Of a DNA stretch of 64,000 bases, positions 20,790 to 30,704 are shown one piece after another. The stretch comes from Molanna angustata (Eukaryota; Arthropoda; Insecta; Trichoptera; Molannidae). A program made the translations under genes and the position numbers. The notes under the pieces were generated by a model. The model did no database searches. It was not told where the DNA came from and saw only the letters and a program-made list of their open reading frames with translations. Numbering within the stretch: position 1 is the stretch's first letter; every line of letters begins with the position of its first letter. The stretch lies in assembly GCA_963576475.1 (NCBI GenBank), contig OY754979.1, positions 29,901,578 to 29,965,577 on the forward strand, given 5' to 3'.

Positions 20790-21005
20790 CTATGGAAAAA
20801 CAGTGAGAATTTATGATAGTAATATTAGATAAACAAGGCATTCAATTGTTAATATGACATTAAAATATTTAACATCATATGAAACGAATGAAAACAAAAT
20901 CCCAAATATTTGTTTATTCTGACCAAATATTACAAAAAATAGAATAATTGACAATATTGTTAAAGATGGATGAAATTCCAAAAAGGTTTCAATATTGATT
21001 TGTTA

Positions 21006-21267
21006 GAGTTATTTATAAACATGGTTCAAATATTGAACTACGGTTGAAACCAAATTTGATAACTTTTCTTATTTATAAACATGTATTGAGAGTTCAGCCA
21101 TGTTTCAAGTTGAACCAGTGTTAAATTACGCCCGTCGCCGGTTCAATTTGACATTTGGGTTGAATCACGGTTCAAATCTTGATCCTATGTTTATAAAGAA
21201 GAAAAGGGATCAAATTGTAGTTTAACCATAGTTCAACATTTGGGTCACATTTATAAATAACACTGTT
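21006..21267. mobile_element. Foldback element, family F1 (short copy)
   Basis: It is nearly a perfect hairpin. 'gttatttataaacatggttc' and 'aactacggttgaaac' in the left arm pair with 'gtttaaccatagttcaaca' and 'tttataaataac' in the right arm. Arms are about 115 bp. The right half matches 2090-2265. No coding capacity. Confidence 0.65.
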
Positions 21268-21537
21268 AAGGTATAGTGAAAGGGAAACTGTAAAGTTTTT
21301 CGAATATCCTTTGAATATTTAGTCAATATAAATATTTTTTAATGACATCCCACTATGTCATCAATAAGACCAGCCTTTATTAACCTTCTCCAATTTTCAA
21401 TCCCATTATTTTCTTTTTGAACAGTTCCCAAGGTTATACTAATATATTTATATTCAAAATTAAGTCGACATAGGATGTTTTATTCCATTCATTTATTCAT
21501 CAGTTCAGTATACATATGAAATATTCAGGAATAAGTT

Positions 21538-22232
21538 AAGGGGGGGGACTGCTGCCACCGTACCTATTTTTCAATTTGATAAACCATCATTATTTCTAAT
21601 CAAATCTTTATGAAAAAAATAAATTATATAGTTTGGGAATTAATTAAGAAAAATATACCTCAACTTTTTGATAATTTTCTGTAAAAATTATTGTTGTAGA
21701 AAAATAATGGTACCTATACCACGATTTTCAACGTTAATCTTGTATTTTTAATAAACTATAAGGCGTAGAGCAATATATATTTTTTTAATTAAAGAAGACA
21801 AAAATATCTGGAAAATATGTTGTGACGTGGCATTAATGCTTCAGGTTTAGTAAATAAACCTAAAAAACATTTATTTTCCATTCAGTGCCATTGCGAAATA
21901 AGTTTTTTTGGTTTATTTACTTAACCTGATGCATTAATGCAACGTCACAACATATTTTTCCAGATATTTTGTTCTTCTTTAATTTAAAAAATATATTGCT
22001 CCATGCCTTATACTTTTTAAGAAATTTAAGATAAATGTCAAAAATCGAAGTAGCTTATTATTTTCCTACAAGAATATATACAGAACCTAATTAAAAAGTT
22101 AATGTATATTTTTCTTTATTAATATCTAAACTAAATAGGTTATTTTTTTAAAAATGATTAGTTTTGTAGTAATGATGCAATATCAAATTGAAAAAATAGG
22201 TACGTTGGCAGCAGTCACCCTTTTAAGTTCTA
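21538..22232. mobile_element. Large foldback element, about 330-bp arms
   Basis: The outer arms 'gactgctgccaccgtaccta' and its inverted match at 22197-22225 ('taggtacgttggcagcagtc') are followed inward by inverted blocks. These include 'aaatatgttgtgacgtggca' (about 21814) with 'gcaacgtcacaacatatttt' (about 21939), and the paired 'ggtttatttacttaacctg'. The centre is near 21880. No protein; it is probably a non-autonomous DNA element. Confidence 0.75.
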
Positions 22233-22658
22233 CAATATCACTCACAATATCATTACACAACAACACTATCCAGTCACACCCCACCCCCCCCCAACTCAAC
22301 CCTAACTTCACACCCATAATTATATAACTTCATTCCCAAACCGCTTCAGAATAATATATTCTCAAAAATTCCCAGTTACCCAACTTCAGATGAAGAAGTC
22401 AGGGGTCACAAGACCCGGCACTTCATTTGTCAGTGATGACCAATGACCAATGACCTTTTAAGTTCTCTTTGTGCGATATTCCAAAAATGTTTGTCTCAAG
22501 TTGTTTTTTTAAACGGCGTAATTTGATTTATTAGTCTAAGTCTGTTGTGTAGTTTGTTCGATGAGGATGGACCAGACCAGCCCGTGCAGTTCATGTATTA
22601 CGATTACACCCAACACAGTCCATAAAAGACTACAATAAGTTAAATGAATGATTCAAAC

Positions 22659-22755
22659 CTTGATCGGAGTTTGAAGTAAATTGGCTTCATCGGATATTTG
22701 TCCAACTGTATCGAGGAGTCTCCTGTCAGCTGGTGATGTTTCAGCTGCACCCAAT
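22659..22755 (-). CDS. shot: shot exon 28: spectrin repeat segment
   Basis: Phase 2 in, 0 out; donor AAG|GTTTGA, acceptor GTTTTAG. It encodes 'LGAAETSPADRRLLDTVGQ' and 'ISDEANLLQTPIK', a B-helix loop segment joined to exon 27 by a split Arg codon. Confidence 0.92.
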
Positions 22756-22837
22756 CTAAAACAGAAATTATATAAATAAATAAATATACTTCATGGCAAT
22801 ATGAATTGATAATAACAGTATATAAATGTATTCAAAC

Positions 22838-22943
22838 CTGTCTTCGCATCTTCTAAGTGCGTGTTCGATCTCCCGAGATTGATCACTGAAGTCGGACAAA
22901 CGATGGGATGTGTTCTCCAACCAGTCCAATTTCTCCATTAGAT
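22838..22943 (-). CDS. shot: shot exon 27: spectrin repeat helix A
   Basis: Phase 1 in, 2 out; donor AG|GTTTGA, acceptor TTTCCAG. It encodes 'LMEKLDWLENTSHRLSDFSD' and 'QSREIEHALRRCED'. The Trp in 'KLDWLENTSHRL' is the helix-A marker. Confidence 0.94.
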
Positions 22944-23237
22944 CTGGAAAATACATACATTGTTATGAAATATACAAAGTCACATGTTCCTTATGGAGCA
23001 GGCAGAGAATATATAATATCACACATTCTTACAAGCACAAATAGTTTCATTCACTTAGGACTCCTTATATTATTTCCTTCTTTCAAAATATAATTCCTAT
23101 ATTAAAATTACAGTGTTGATTATAAATTATTGTCATGAGCAAATCGGCTCTTTTAATAATTATTATAAATAAAAAAATCACAAAGATATGACATTCCTTC
23201 CTTAGGCAACTCAATGTTAGCTAATTTAGCTAAGTTG

Positions 23238-23530
23238 AAGTTGTTTTGATGCTAGGATGAGCACCAACAGAACTAACTGGTTAACTAAGTCTAGATTTAA
23301 GTTGTTTTGATGCTAGGATGAGCATCAACAGAACTAACTGGTTAACTAAGTCTAGATTTAAGTTGTTTTGATGCTAGGATGAGCATCAACAGAACTAACT
23401 GGTTAACTAAGTCTAGATTTAAGTTGTTTTGATGCTAGGATGAGCATCAACAGAACTAACTGGTTAACTAAGTCTAGATTTAAGTTATTTTGTTGCTAGG
23501 ATGAGCATCAAAAGAACTAATTGTTACCTG
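23238..23530. repeat. Minisatellite, 61-bp unit, about 4.8 copies
   Basis: The unit contains 'aagttgttttgatgctagga', 'tgagcatcaacagaactaac' and 'tggttaactaagtctagatt'. Copies start at 23238, 23299, 23360, 23421 and 23482 and differ by only a few bases; the last is degraded. Confidence 0.92.
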
Positions 23531-23567
23531 AGTTTTGATGCTGGGATGAGTCAATATTAAAATAATA

Positions 23568-23722
23568 ATAATAAACACTTCCTTGCACCCTGCGCAAATA
23601 GCGAATTCATTGCCATATGGCAATTTCCAACCCAGAGAAGCAATATTAGCGTGAGAAATTAATTAAAATAAATTTTTCCTCTGCTAGGAATCGAACCCAG
23701 GACACCCGTACAGAGACCAAAC
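23568..23722 (-). mobile_element. SINE family 2, 5'-truncated, abutting a splice donor
   Basis: The body matches the reference copy at 17520-17720 ('cttccttgcaccctg', 'attgccatatggcaattt', 'cccagagaagcaatatt', 'ggaatcgaacccaggacacc'). Its 5' edge, near 23715-23722, lies only a few bases from the donor of exon 26. The first 25-30 bases of the tRNA-like head are absent. Confidence 0.75.
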
Positions 23723-23726
23723 TTAC

Positions 23727-23851
23727 CATTATTGAGCTTATCCCATCTGGTCTTCATGTCGGCAAGTTGACTCTTGACAATGTCCTGGTCAATGTCACAG
23801 GAAGCCACAAATGTCTCTCCCAGAGTGCGGTTGTTTTCATATTCACCAGAC
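23727..23851 (-). CDS. shot: shot exon 26: spectrin repeat segment
   Basis: Phase 2 in, 1 out; donor ATG|GTAAGTT, acceptor TATCTTAG. It encodes 'SGEYENNRTLGETFVASCDI' and 'VKSQLADMKTRWDKLNN'. The helix-C Trp is in 'KTRWDKLNN'. A SINE starts immediately beyond its donor. Confidence 0.95.
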
Positions 23852-24300
23852 CTAAGATAAAATGTAAACATGTGAGTCAAATTGGGAAATTTCAGCAGTA
23901 AGATTATGTTTGGATAACCTTTTTACGCCTTCATTAAAACCAAACTGAACTGTACACTGATTTGAAAATTGCATTACTTGATAATATATGATATTATAAT
24001 ATTTCAGTAAAATGATTATTGTTGCTTAGTAAGGAATCATCAATAGTTCAATCTTAAGTTCCACTAAGCAATTAGTGCCCTACTCTCTCTAGGAATAGGA
24101 AAAATTCATCGGGATTTTTTTTCTTTGATAAACATGGTTGACATCAGAGACATTCTGACATTCATTAGCCACTTGGGCTGGTTTTGGGTGTATTAGGGAA
24201 GGGGAGGATAGAGGGTAAATTGGTATAAGTGCATTCTCCTCTGAGAACAGCCACAAAAAAGCAATCATTTGACTTATGACTTGTAGAATATAATACTTAC
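23852..24300 (-). other. intron, nothing recognised
   Basis: AT-rich intron between exons 25 and 26; no repeat family or RNA gene was recognised. Confidence 0.65.
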
Positions 24301-24461
24301 TTCTTCCATACATCATTCCTTATCTGCTGCAATTCCCTCAGCTGTTTCTCTATCTGCTTCTTCTTGAAGGCAGCCGGTGCTATCTTATCCAACTTGTCTT
24401 CCGCTTGAGTCAGCCACGGCAGGAATTGCTCCTGAGCGCTGCCATATTTCTTGCAATGTTC
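24301..24461 (-). CDS. shot: shot exon 25: spectrin repeat helices A-B
   Basis: Phase 0 in, 2 out; donor AA|GTAAGTA, acceptor GATAACAG. It encodes 'EHCKKYGSAQEQFLPWLTQA', 'EDKLDKIAPAAFKKKQIEKQ' and 'LRELQQIRNDVWKK'. Helix-A Trp in 'FLPWLTQAEDKL'. Confidence 0.95.
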
Positions 24462-24878
24462 CTGTTATCAATTAACAATAAACAAAATGTGAATTTCTGC
24501 TCATTCATCTATTACACAATGTTTCATAGATTATTCTAAATCTGAAAGAAAGAAGAACTATTTTCTTATTTATTTTCATATGTATTCTGTATCCATTCTA
24601 CTCTTACACTATTTTGATAACTCAAAACCAAATGTCTCAATACACAAACTCCTAAGCAATCAAACCTCCATATCGCATATTCTGTTTCAATGATGCAGAG
24701 AAGATAACTATGAGATGTTCCACTAAAAATTATTTTCTATGTCTTATGTAGATCTAAAACAAAATTCCGTACCAATTTTTAGATAGTACCTATTGAACGG
24801 TGTAGAGAAAACATTGTAGTCAATATGATTTTGATATAAATAATCTAATGATACAAATAAATAGTAACATAAAAATAC
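24462..24878 (-). other. intron, nothing recognised
   Basis: AT-rich intron between exons 24 and 25; no repeat family or RNA gene was recognised. Confidence 0.65.
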
Positions 24879-25003
24879 CATGGCAGTCTGTAGTTTTGTC
24901 TGTCTGTCCATGACCTCCCTGCGTAGTTTCTCCCATTGCTGTTGGATCCTGTCCAGTTCTTTGCGCAGATTCGGGTGAGCTGGACGATTCTCCATCTCCC
25001 GAC
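24879..25003 (-). CDS. shot: shot exon 24: spectrin repeat helices B-C
   Basis: Phase 1 in, 0 out; donor ATG|GTATTT, acceptor ATTTAG. It encodes 'GREMENRPAHPNLRKELDRI' and 'QQQWEKLRREVMDRQTKLQT'. The helix-C Trp is in 'QQWEKLRREV'. Confidence 0.95.
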
Positions 25004-25203
25004 CTAAATAGATTTGAAAAATCATTACACAAATTGAATAAAATAGTCAATGCAATATGATTGCAAAAAATTAAGAAGATATTGATTTTCTAGATTTAAG
25101 ATGTAACAATTGAGTATGCAGATGTAAACTGTAGCTCAAAGTAGAAGTAAAAATAGCTGTATTTTAATAATCGACGAAGTTTTTATTTTGTAGAATTCCA
25201 TTA

Positions 25204-25636
25204 TAAATGATGTCTATAATTAAAAGTAAACCACATTTTGATTCTACATGAATTTTATTACGTGCGATAGGCCTATTTCGCGTTGTTAGGGCATTTACTA
25301 GCTTATGACTATTTTGACAATTTTTACTTATATTTATAGATTAATTATGTAGTAGGAGGAGTGATTGGTCATTTAAAACTATTGATATTATACATGTAAA
25401 AATGAAATAAATTTACTTTACTCTGGTTGGATGAGACTATTTACTTATTGACCAATCCCTATTTAGTTAATTAGTGAAATTGAATATAATGAATTGATTT
25501 ATGGTAATGGCTAACAGTACATGGTATTGTGCCCTAATGGACAGTGAAATGCATTAAGTGCTTACAATATTAGGGATTCGCACGTAATAAAATTCATAGA
25601 ATCAAAAATTGGTTTACTGTTAATTATAGACATCAT
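25204..25636. mobile_element. Foldback/TIR element
   Basis: The left arm (25204-25272: 'atgatgtctataattaaaag', 'gaattttattacgtgcga') is repeated inverted at 25574-25636 ('tcgcacgtaataaaattc', 'ctgttaattatagacatcat'). Arms are about 60 bp. The interior is AT-rich without coding capacity. The rest of this intron (25004-26116) shows nothing else recognised. Confidence 0.65.
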
Positions 25637-26116
25637 AGCTGCATTTAATAGGTAATATTAAATTAAAGTAGGTGGCTATATAAACATCTTATTAGCCAAT
25701 AGAATACATTCCACATATGGGTGTTTTCATTTCCTATGACATTATATTTATCTGCAAAAAATAAGATATATAATCTGACAAGAGATGGAAGGATAGTTGG
25801 ACTTCGTCATCCCAGGAGGCATAATTTCTGAAGAACAGATCAACTAGGTCTACTAAACGAACAAGAAGAAGAAATCTGACTATTATGGCTTTTACTATAT
25901 CATTTGAACATCTAATGAAAACAATTTATAATAAGTATTCATTAAATGAATTTCGAAATAATACAAGCACAATAGCATTATATTGTCAGCTTAATTTGTG
26001 TTACTCATTTAGGAGTTTATCTATTTCTTCTATTTCTTTATCAAGAAACTGCTTTATTGTTAAACACGAAGACCGCTGGCCAATCTGCGGCATGAAATAA
26101 TAAAGTATATCGATAC

Positions 26117-26307
26117 CTTTGTTGAGAAGCATGATGACCTCGTGTTCCTTGGCCATGGCCTCTCTGTAGGCTGGTCCGTGCCTCTCCAGCTGCTGCCTTA
26201 GCTTTTCCCTGTCGGCACTCACCAACAGCCTTCCAGCCAGCTCCGACAGCTCGCCTTGGATCCATCCCAGGGTCCGGGCCACACTTTCTTCCAATTGGCG
26301 ACCGTCC
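26117..26307 (-). CDS. shot: shot exon 23: spectrin repeat
   Basis: Phase 2 in, 1 out; donor AAAG|GTATCG, acceptor ATTTGCAG. It encodes 'DGRQLEESVARTLGWIQGEL', 'VSADREKLRQQLERHGPAYR' and 'EAMAKEHEVIMLLNK'. Helix-A Trp in 'TLGWIQGEL'. Confidence 0.95.
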
Positions 26308-26524
26308 CTGCAAATATATAATAAATTATTGCATTTATATATATATAGACCAAATTTGTACACTTTAAATTTGATGTGTTAAAGATTAACTTATGAGTGA
26401 CTCGTCAACGTGGATAAAGGTTCATTTTTTGTAAGGAGTGAAGTCTTAGAAGAAGAATCACTAACACGAGGTTTGATTCTTAGTGGTAGTGATGAAACTG
26501 GTGAATGGTGGAAGCTAGGAAGAG

Positions 26525-26905
26525 GAAGAATAAAACGCTAAGAAGAATTTGTAATAGAACGATGTATGACAGATTAAGAAATGAGATCACAAGGAAAGAA
26601 TTTAAGATGAAATTAATATAAAGAAAGTTAACACATTGAGATGGTTTGGCCAAATGGGGAGAATGAATGAAGAAAGCTTGATGAAAAAAACATACAAAGC
26701 TGACAGGAACGGAATAAGAGGTCGAGGGCGCCCAAAAAAAGGATGGCACGACCATGTGAATGATATTCTGAAAGACGAAAATGTAAGAAGCGTGAACAAC
26801 AGACGAACATGTATGTGTGTCAAGATAGAAAAATGTGACGTTTGGTTGTCTATGCCTACTCCTGGAAATGGCATGATGGCAAGTATAATATGTATGGTTT
26901 TGAAT
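26525..26905 (+). mobile_element. LINE 3' end (family L2), second copy
   Basis: It encodes 'RWFGQMGRMNEESLMKKTY' and 'GRGRPKKGWHDHVNDILKD', closely parallel to the copy at 16752-17150. It has a deletion after 'SVNNRRTC' (where the first copy has 'IRRCMNVDEAMNV') and frameshifts near its start. Inactive. Confidence 0.75.
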
Positions 26906-26976
26906 TAGTCTAGTTATAAATGGGTTATATTTTTTTAATAAATTTGATTTCATAATATTCAAAGTTCTCCCCGTAC

Positions 26977-27173
26977 CTGAGTGCTCCTTCTTGTTCAGCC
27001 TTGCGGTGGTCCAGTTTCTTCTGCAAGTTGTTGTACTGCCTGGCCACCTGGGTCAACTTGGCCTGGATGTCTTGGCGGCCAGCGGGGTCTGTCAGGACCT
27101 CGCACAGAGCCGCACCGCGGGCCTCCAGTTCCGCAAGCAGTGGACGCTGTCCTTCCAACTGTCTCTCCAAGTT
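26977..27173 (-). CDS. shot: shot exon 22: spectrin repeat
   Basis: Phase 0 in, 2 out; donor CAG|GTACGG, acceptor TTATAG. It encodes 'NLERQLEGQRPLLAELEARG', 'ALCEVLTDPAGRQDIQAKLT' and 'ARQYNNLQKKLDHRKAEQEG'. 'ARQYNNLQKKL' is a Tyr-containing helix-C variant. A 75-bp array begins right beyond the acceptor. Confidence 0.95.
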
Positions 27174-27183
27174 CTATAAATGA

Positions 27184-27852
27184 AAAGAAACATTAATAAC
27201 TCTCCACTACACAATGAAGCTTCCCTACTAATATTACACTCTAATATCAATAAGAAACATTAATAACATAATAACTCTCCACTACACAATGAAGCTTCCC
27301 TACTAATATTACACTCTAATATCAATAAGAAACATTAATAACATAATAACTCTCCACTACACAATGAAGCTTCCCTACTAATATTACACTCTAATATCAA
27401 TAAGAAACATTAATAACATAATAACTCTCCACTACACAATGAAGCTTCCCTACTAATATTACACTCTAATATCAATAAGAAACATTAATAACATAATAAC
27501 TCTCCACTACACAATGAAGCTTCCCTACTAATATTACACTCTAATATCAATAAGAAACATTAATAACATAATAACTCTCCACTACACAATGAAGCTTCCC
27601 TACTAATATTACACTCTAATATCAATAAGAAACATTAATAACATAATAACTCTCCACTACACAATGAAGCTTCCCTACTAATATTACACTCTAATATCAA
27701 TAAGAAACATTAATAACATAATAACTCTCCACTACACAATGAAGCTTCCCTACTAATATTACACTCTAATATCAATAAGAAACATTAATAACATAATAAC
27801 TCTCCACTACACAATGAAGCTTCCCTACTAATATTACACTCTAATATCAATA
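27184..27852. repeat. Minisatellite, 75-bp unit, about 9 near-identical copies
   Basis: The unit contains 'aagaaacattaataacataa', 'taactctccactacacaatg' and 'aagcttccctactaatatta'. By eye all full copies are identical; the first lacks the duplicated 'cataataa' and the last changes to 'atatgaaatc'. This uniformity suggests recent expansion or an assembly effect. Confidence 0.95.
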
Positions 27853-28740
27853 TGAAATCAAATAACTTAACATTGACAAATATAAAAAATTTCTCTTGTT
27901 ACATGTATTTTTCATACAAAAATTTATTATTATGAACATAATTTTTCAAACGGTTGTATGTTTTTCTTTTAACGTTGACCAACTTTGAATGCAGTTTTTT
28001 GAAGATTATTGGTATCGTATAAATAGTTTAAACAAAATTAAAATATTTTAAATTTCCAGGTCGTGGGAGCATTTTTTCAGTTTTAACAGATGAAATCATA
28101 GAGAAACATTGAGAAAAATGAATCGTTGTCTATGGAAAACTTATCAGCTCTAAGTTTATGTACTTCACACATATGGTATCAATATTAAAAGTTCATCCGC
28201 CTTTTAGTTTGATCTGTACAGAGGACACAAATTTTCATATTTGTGTATGGGATACAGGATACGGCATACACACAAAAACATCACAACGAAACTCAAAGTA
28301 TGCACTCTCTACATGATACCCATTGAGAAATTGATGTAAAAAAAATATGCTTAAAAATTGTGAAATCATGACTCTCCACTATTCCATAGTAGAAGAGAGT
28401 AAAAAACACTATCTAGCGGGACATCTTTTGGCAAGAGTTAAAAGCTTGTATGAAATTGTTTCAATAGATGTCATTATTTTAATTCGAGACATATGTTAGT
28501 GTATCAGCAAAACAACTGTCAAATTATTCAATAAATTAAGAAGCCAAACACCATTGTAATTCATCGAAAATCACCGTTCAAATTTACGCTTTCCCGCCCT
28601 TTGTAAGGATCTAATACGCTTGTACATAGGAAATAGAAATACTGCGCCGATACATTTTGTTTTATTAAGCAGAAGTTTCTGCTTTGAATTTGGTCCTTAC
28701 CAATTTATAATCAGTGCACATTCTTTCTTCTTTTTCTTCT
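27853..28740 (-). other. intron sequence, nothing recognised
   Basis: AT-rich stretch between the 75-bp array and the LINE fragment. No coding frame or repeat family is recognised, though the GC-mixed part at 28250-28450 could be old mobile-element sequence. Confidence 0.5.
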
Positions 28741-29735
28741 TCGATGGCGCTACAGCCCAAATCGAGCCTTGGCCTCCTTCAACACGCGCCTCCAACGTCT
28801 TCTATCCTCAGCCGCCGTTCTCCAGTTAGGGACCTGCAGGAGCTTTTCTGCATCTCTCCGTATGTCGTCCTCCCATCTCAGTCTTGGTCTCCCCATCTTC
28901 CGTTTACCTCCCGGGTGACCAAACATGATTTTTTTGGGTAGTCGCGTGTTTGGCATTCTCTGTACATGGACATCCCATCTCAACCTAAGCAGTCTTATAT
29001 GGGTTGAGATCTTTGGTGCTTCATAAATTTTGTACAGTTCTTCATTTTTCTTTATGCGCCATTCATCTCCTTCCTTCACAAGACCACATATTCGGCGTAG
29101 GACTTTCCTTTCGAAAACATCTAATGCTTCAGCGGATTTCACGGTCAGTGTCAGAGCCTCGCATCCGTAAGTCAACACAGTCCTAATGATTGTTTTATAT
29201 AATGCCAATTTAGTTTTCCTGTGGACGTTGCGAGACCTGAACACTGGCAATAAGGAGAAATAAGTTTTATTGTCTGCTGATATTCTTTTTTTGATTTCTA
29301 CTTCCTCTTCATTATTTTCCGTAAGGAGAGATCCCAGATACGTAAATTGGTCAACTGTTTCAAATGAATGGTCGTTTGCCAGCTTTACGCTACCTCTTCT
29401 TCTTTGAGATGGGTTTTGACTTTGGGCCATATATTTTGTTTTGCTCTCATTTATTTTCAAGCCCACTTCACATGCAGCAGTTTCCAATGGGGTGAGGACT
29501 TCTTTAATAGCTGCCAGGGATCTTCCGATGATATTAAGATCATCTGCGTACCCAACTATTTGGCTGCTCTTGAAACAAATATTAGCGCTCGTGTCGACGA
29601 ACGTTTGACGGACAACATGTTCTAGCACTATGTTGAAGAGAGTGGGAGCCAGACTATCCCCTTGTTTTAACCCTTGAGAGATTGTAAACGCCTCACTAAG
29701 TTCCCCTCCCACCTTGACCTTTACATTCTTTATCT
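28741..29735 (-). mobile_element. LINE fragment with reverse transcriptase C-terminal half (RTE-like?)
   Basis: A 320-codon minus-strand frame begins inside the reverse transcriptase. 'QGLKQGDSLAPTLFNIVLE' is followed by 'IVGYADDLNIIGRS', which carries the YADD catalytic motif, then 'LKINESKTKYM', 'TYGCEALTLTVKSAEALDVF' and 'ERKVLRRICGLV'. The C-terminal part is 'MGRPRLRWEDDI' and 'DRRRWRRVLKEAKARFGL'. The endonuclease and the first half of the RT are missing, so it is 5'-truncated and inactive although the remaining frame is intact. The clade (RTE-like) is my best guess. Confidence 0.85.
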
Positions 29736-30093
29736 ATCTCAAATGCCGAAAGGATCACGTGACGTATTGATGCCGCCATAAAGCTATAATACGATGCCGC
29801 CATGTACATCTTTTGTATGGATAAAACCACAGTAACATTATTCTTCATTTATCTTATGTTAATATAATGAAGTGTTCAATTTCTTTGAGTATATATAATT
29901 TATTGTTTATCTTTGACCTTTTTAAGATTTAGACTTTGGTCTTTAGATTTTTTTTAACCAATATAATAATAAATTAAAAAAAGATTGCCCGTCAATAGAT
30001 AATGCAAGTACTCTTTCCTACTCGTCTTACTCACTGTATGCTCTCAAAATAATTATTAAATTAGTAACAAAGCATAAACTACAATGAACAAAC
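29736..30093 (-). other. intron sequence, nothing recognised
   Basis: Sequence between the LINE fragment and exon 21. A short GC-richer block (29755-29815, with 'gatgccgcca' twice) may be mobile-element debris; nothing else is seen. Confidence 0.5.
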
Positions 30094-30253
30094 CTCAATT
30101 TTTCTAAGTTGTTCTTCGGCATCTTTCTCAAGTGGAAGATCGTCCAGGTTGTCGGAGATGCTCTGCAAAGCGTCACGCAGGCGAGAAAGTCCAGCGTCAA
30201 ACTCTCGGGATGTATCAGCGGCAGCACCGAGGGACTCTGCTCTGTCATCCAAC
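30094..30253 (-). CDS. shot: shot exon 21: spectrin repeat helices B-C
   Basis: Phase 2 in, 0 out; donor GAG|GTTTGT, acceptor TTTTAAG. It encodes 'LDDRAESLGAAADTSREFDA' and 'LRDALQSISDNLDDLPLEKD', ending 'AEEQLRKIE'. Confidence 0.95.
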
Positions 30254-30539
30254 CTTAAAAAGATTAAATACGTAATTAAATATTGAGTCTGAGTTTTTGT
30301 ATAAACTACACAATACAATCTAAAATTAATTACTCAAATATATGATACAAGCTAAAAGCATAACGTTGAAAATATAAATCCTTTCTTAAATTTGAACCTG
30401 TCTCACTTCATTCTCCAATCATTTTCTATACTTAGAATAAAATAAGTGCTGGTTATCTACTTTTCATTTCTTCTTTTACAGCTTTACATGGTTTATTCTT
30501 AAGAGTATATAGTAGACTAAATAGTGAATAGTGAAAATC

Positions 30540-30704
30540 TTTTCCAACTCCTTATGTCATACTTCATCTTTTTGCACACCCTTCTTAACAATCTCATTTG
30601 AGTGGCAATGCTCCTTCTGTCATACTTAATTTTTTTGCACACCCTTTTTAACAATCTCATTTGATTGGCAATATTCCTTCTGTCATACTTCGTCTTTTTG
30701 CACA
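30540..30704. repeat. About 63-bp repeat flanking the 34-bp array
   Basis: 'tgtcatacttcatctttttg' and 'cacacccttcttaacaatct' with 'catttgagtggcaat' recur about every 63 bp, two and a half times, before running into the 34-bp array. Related sequence ('catactttatctgttttttg', 'caatctcattt') resumes just past the array at 32128-32170. Confidence 0.75.
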
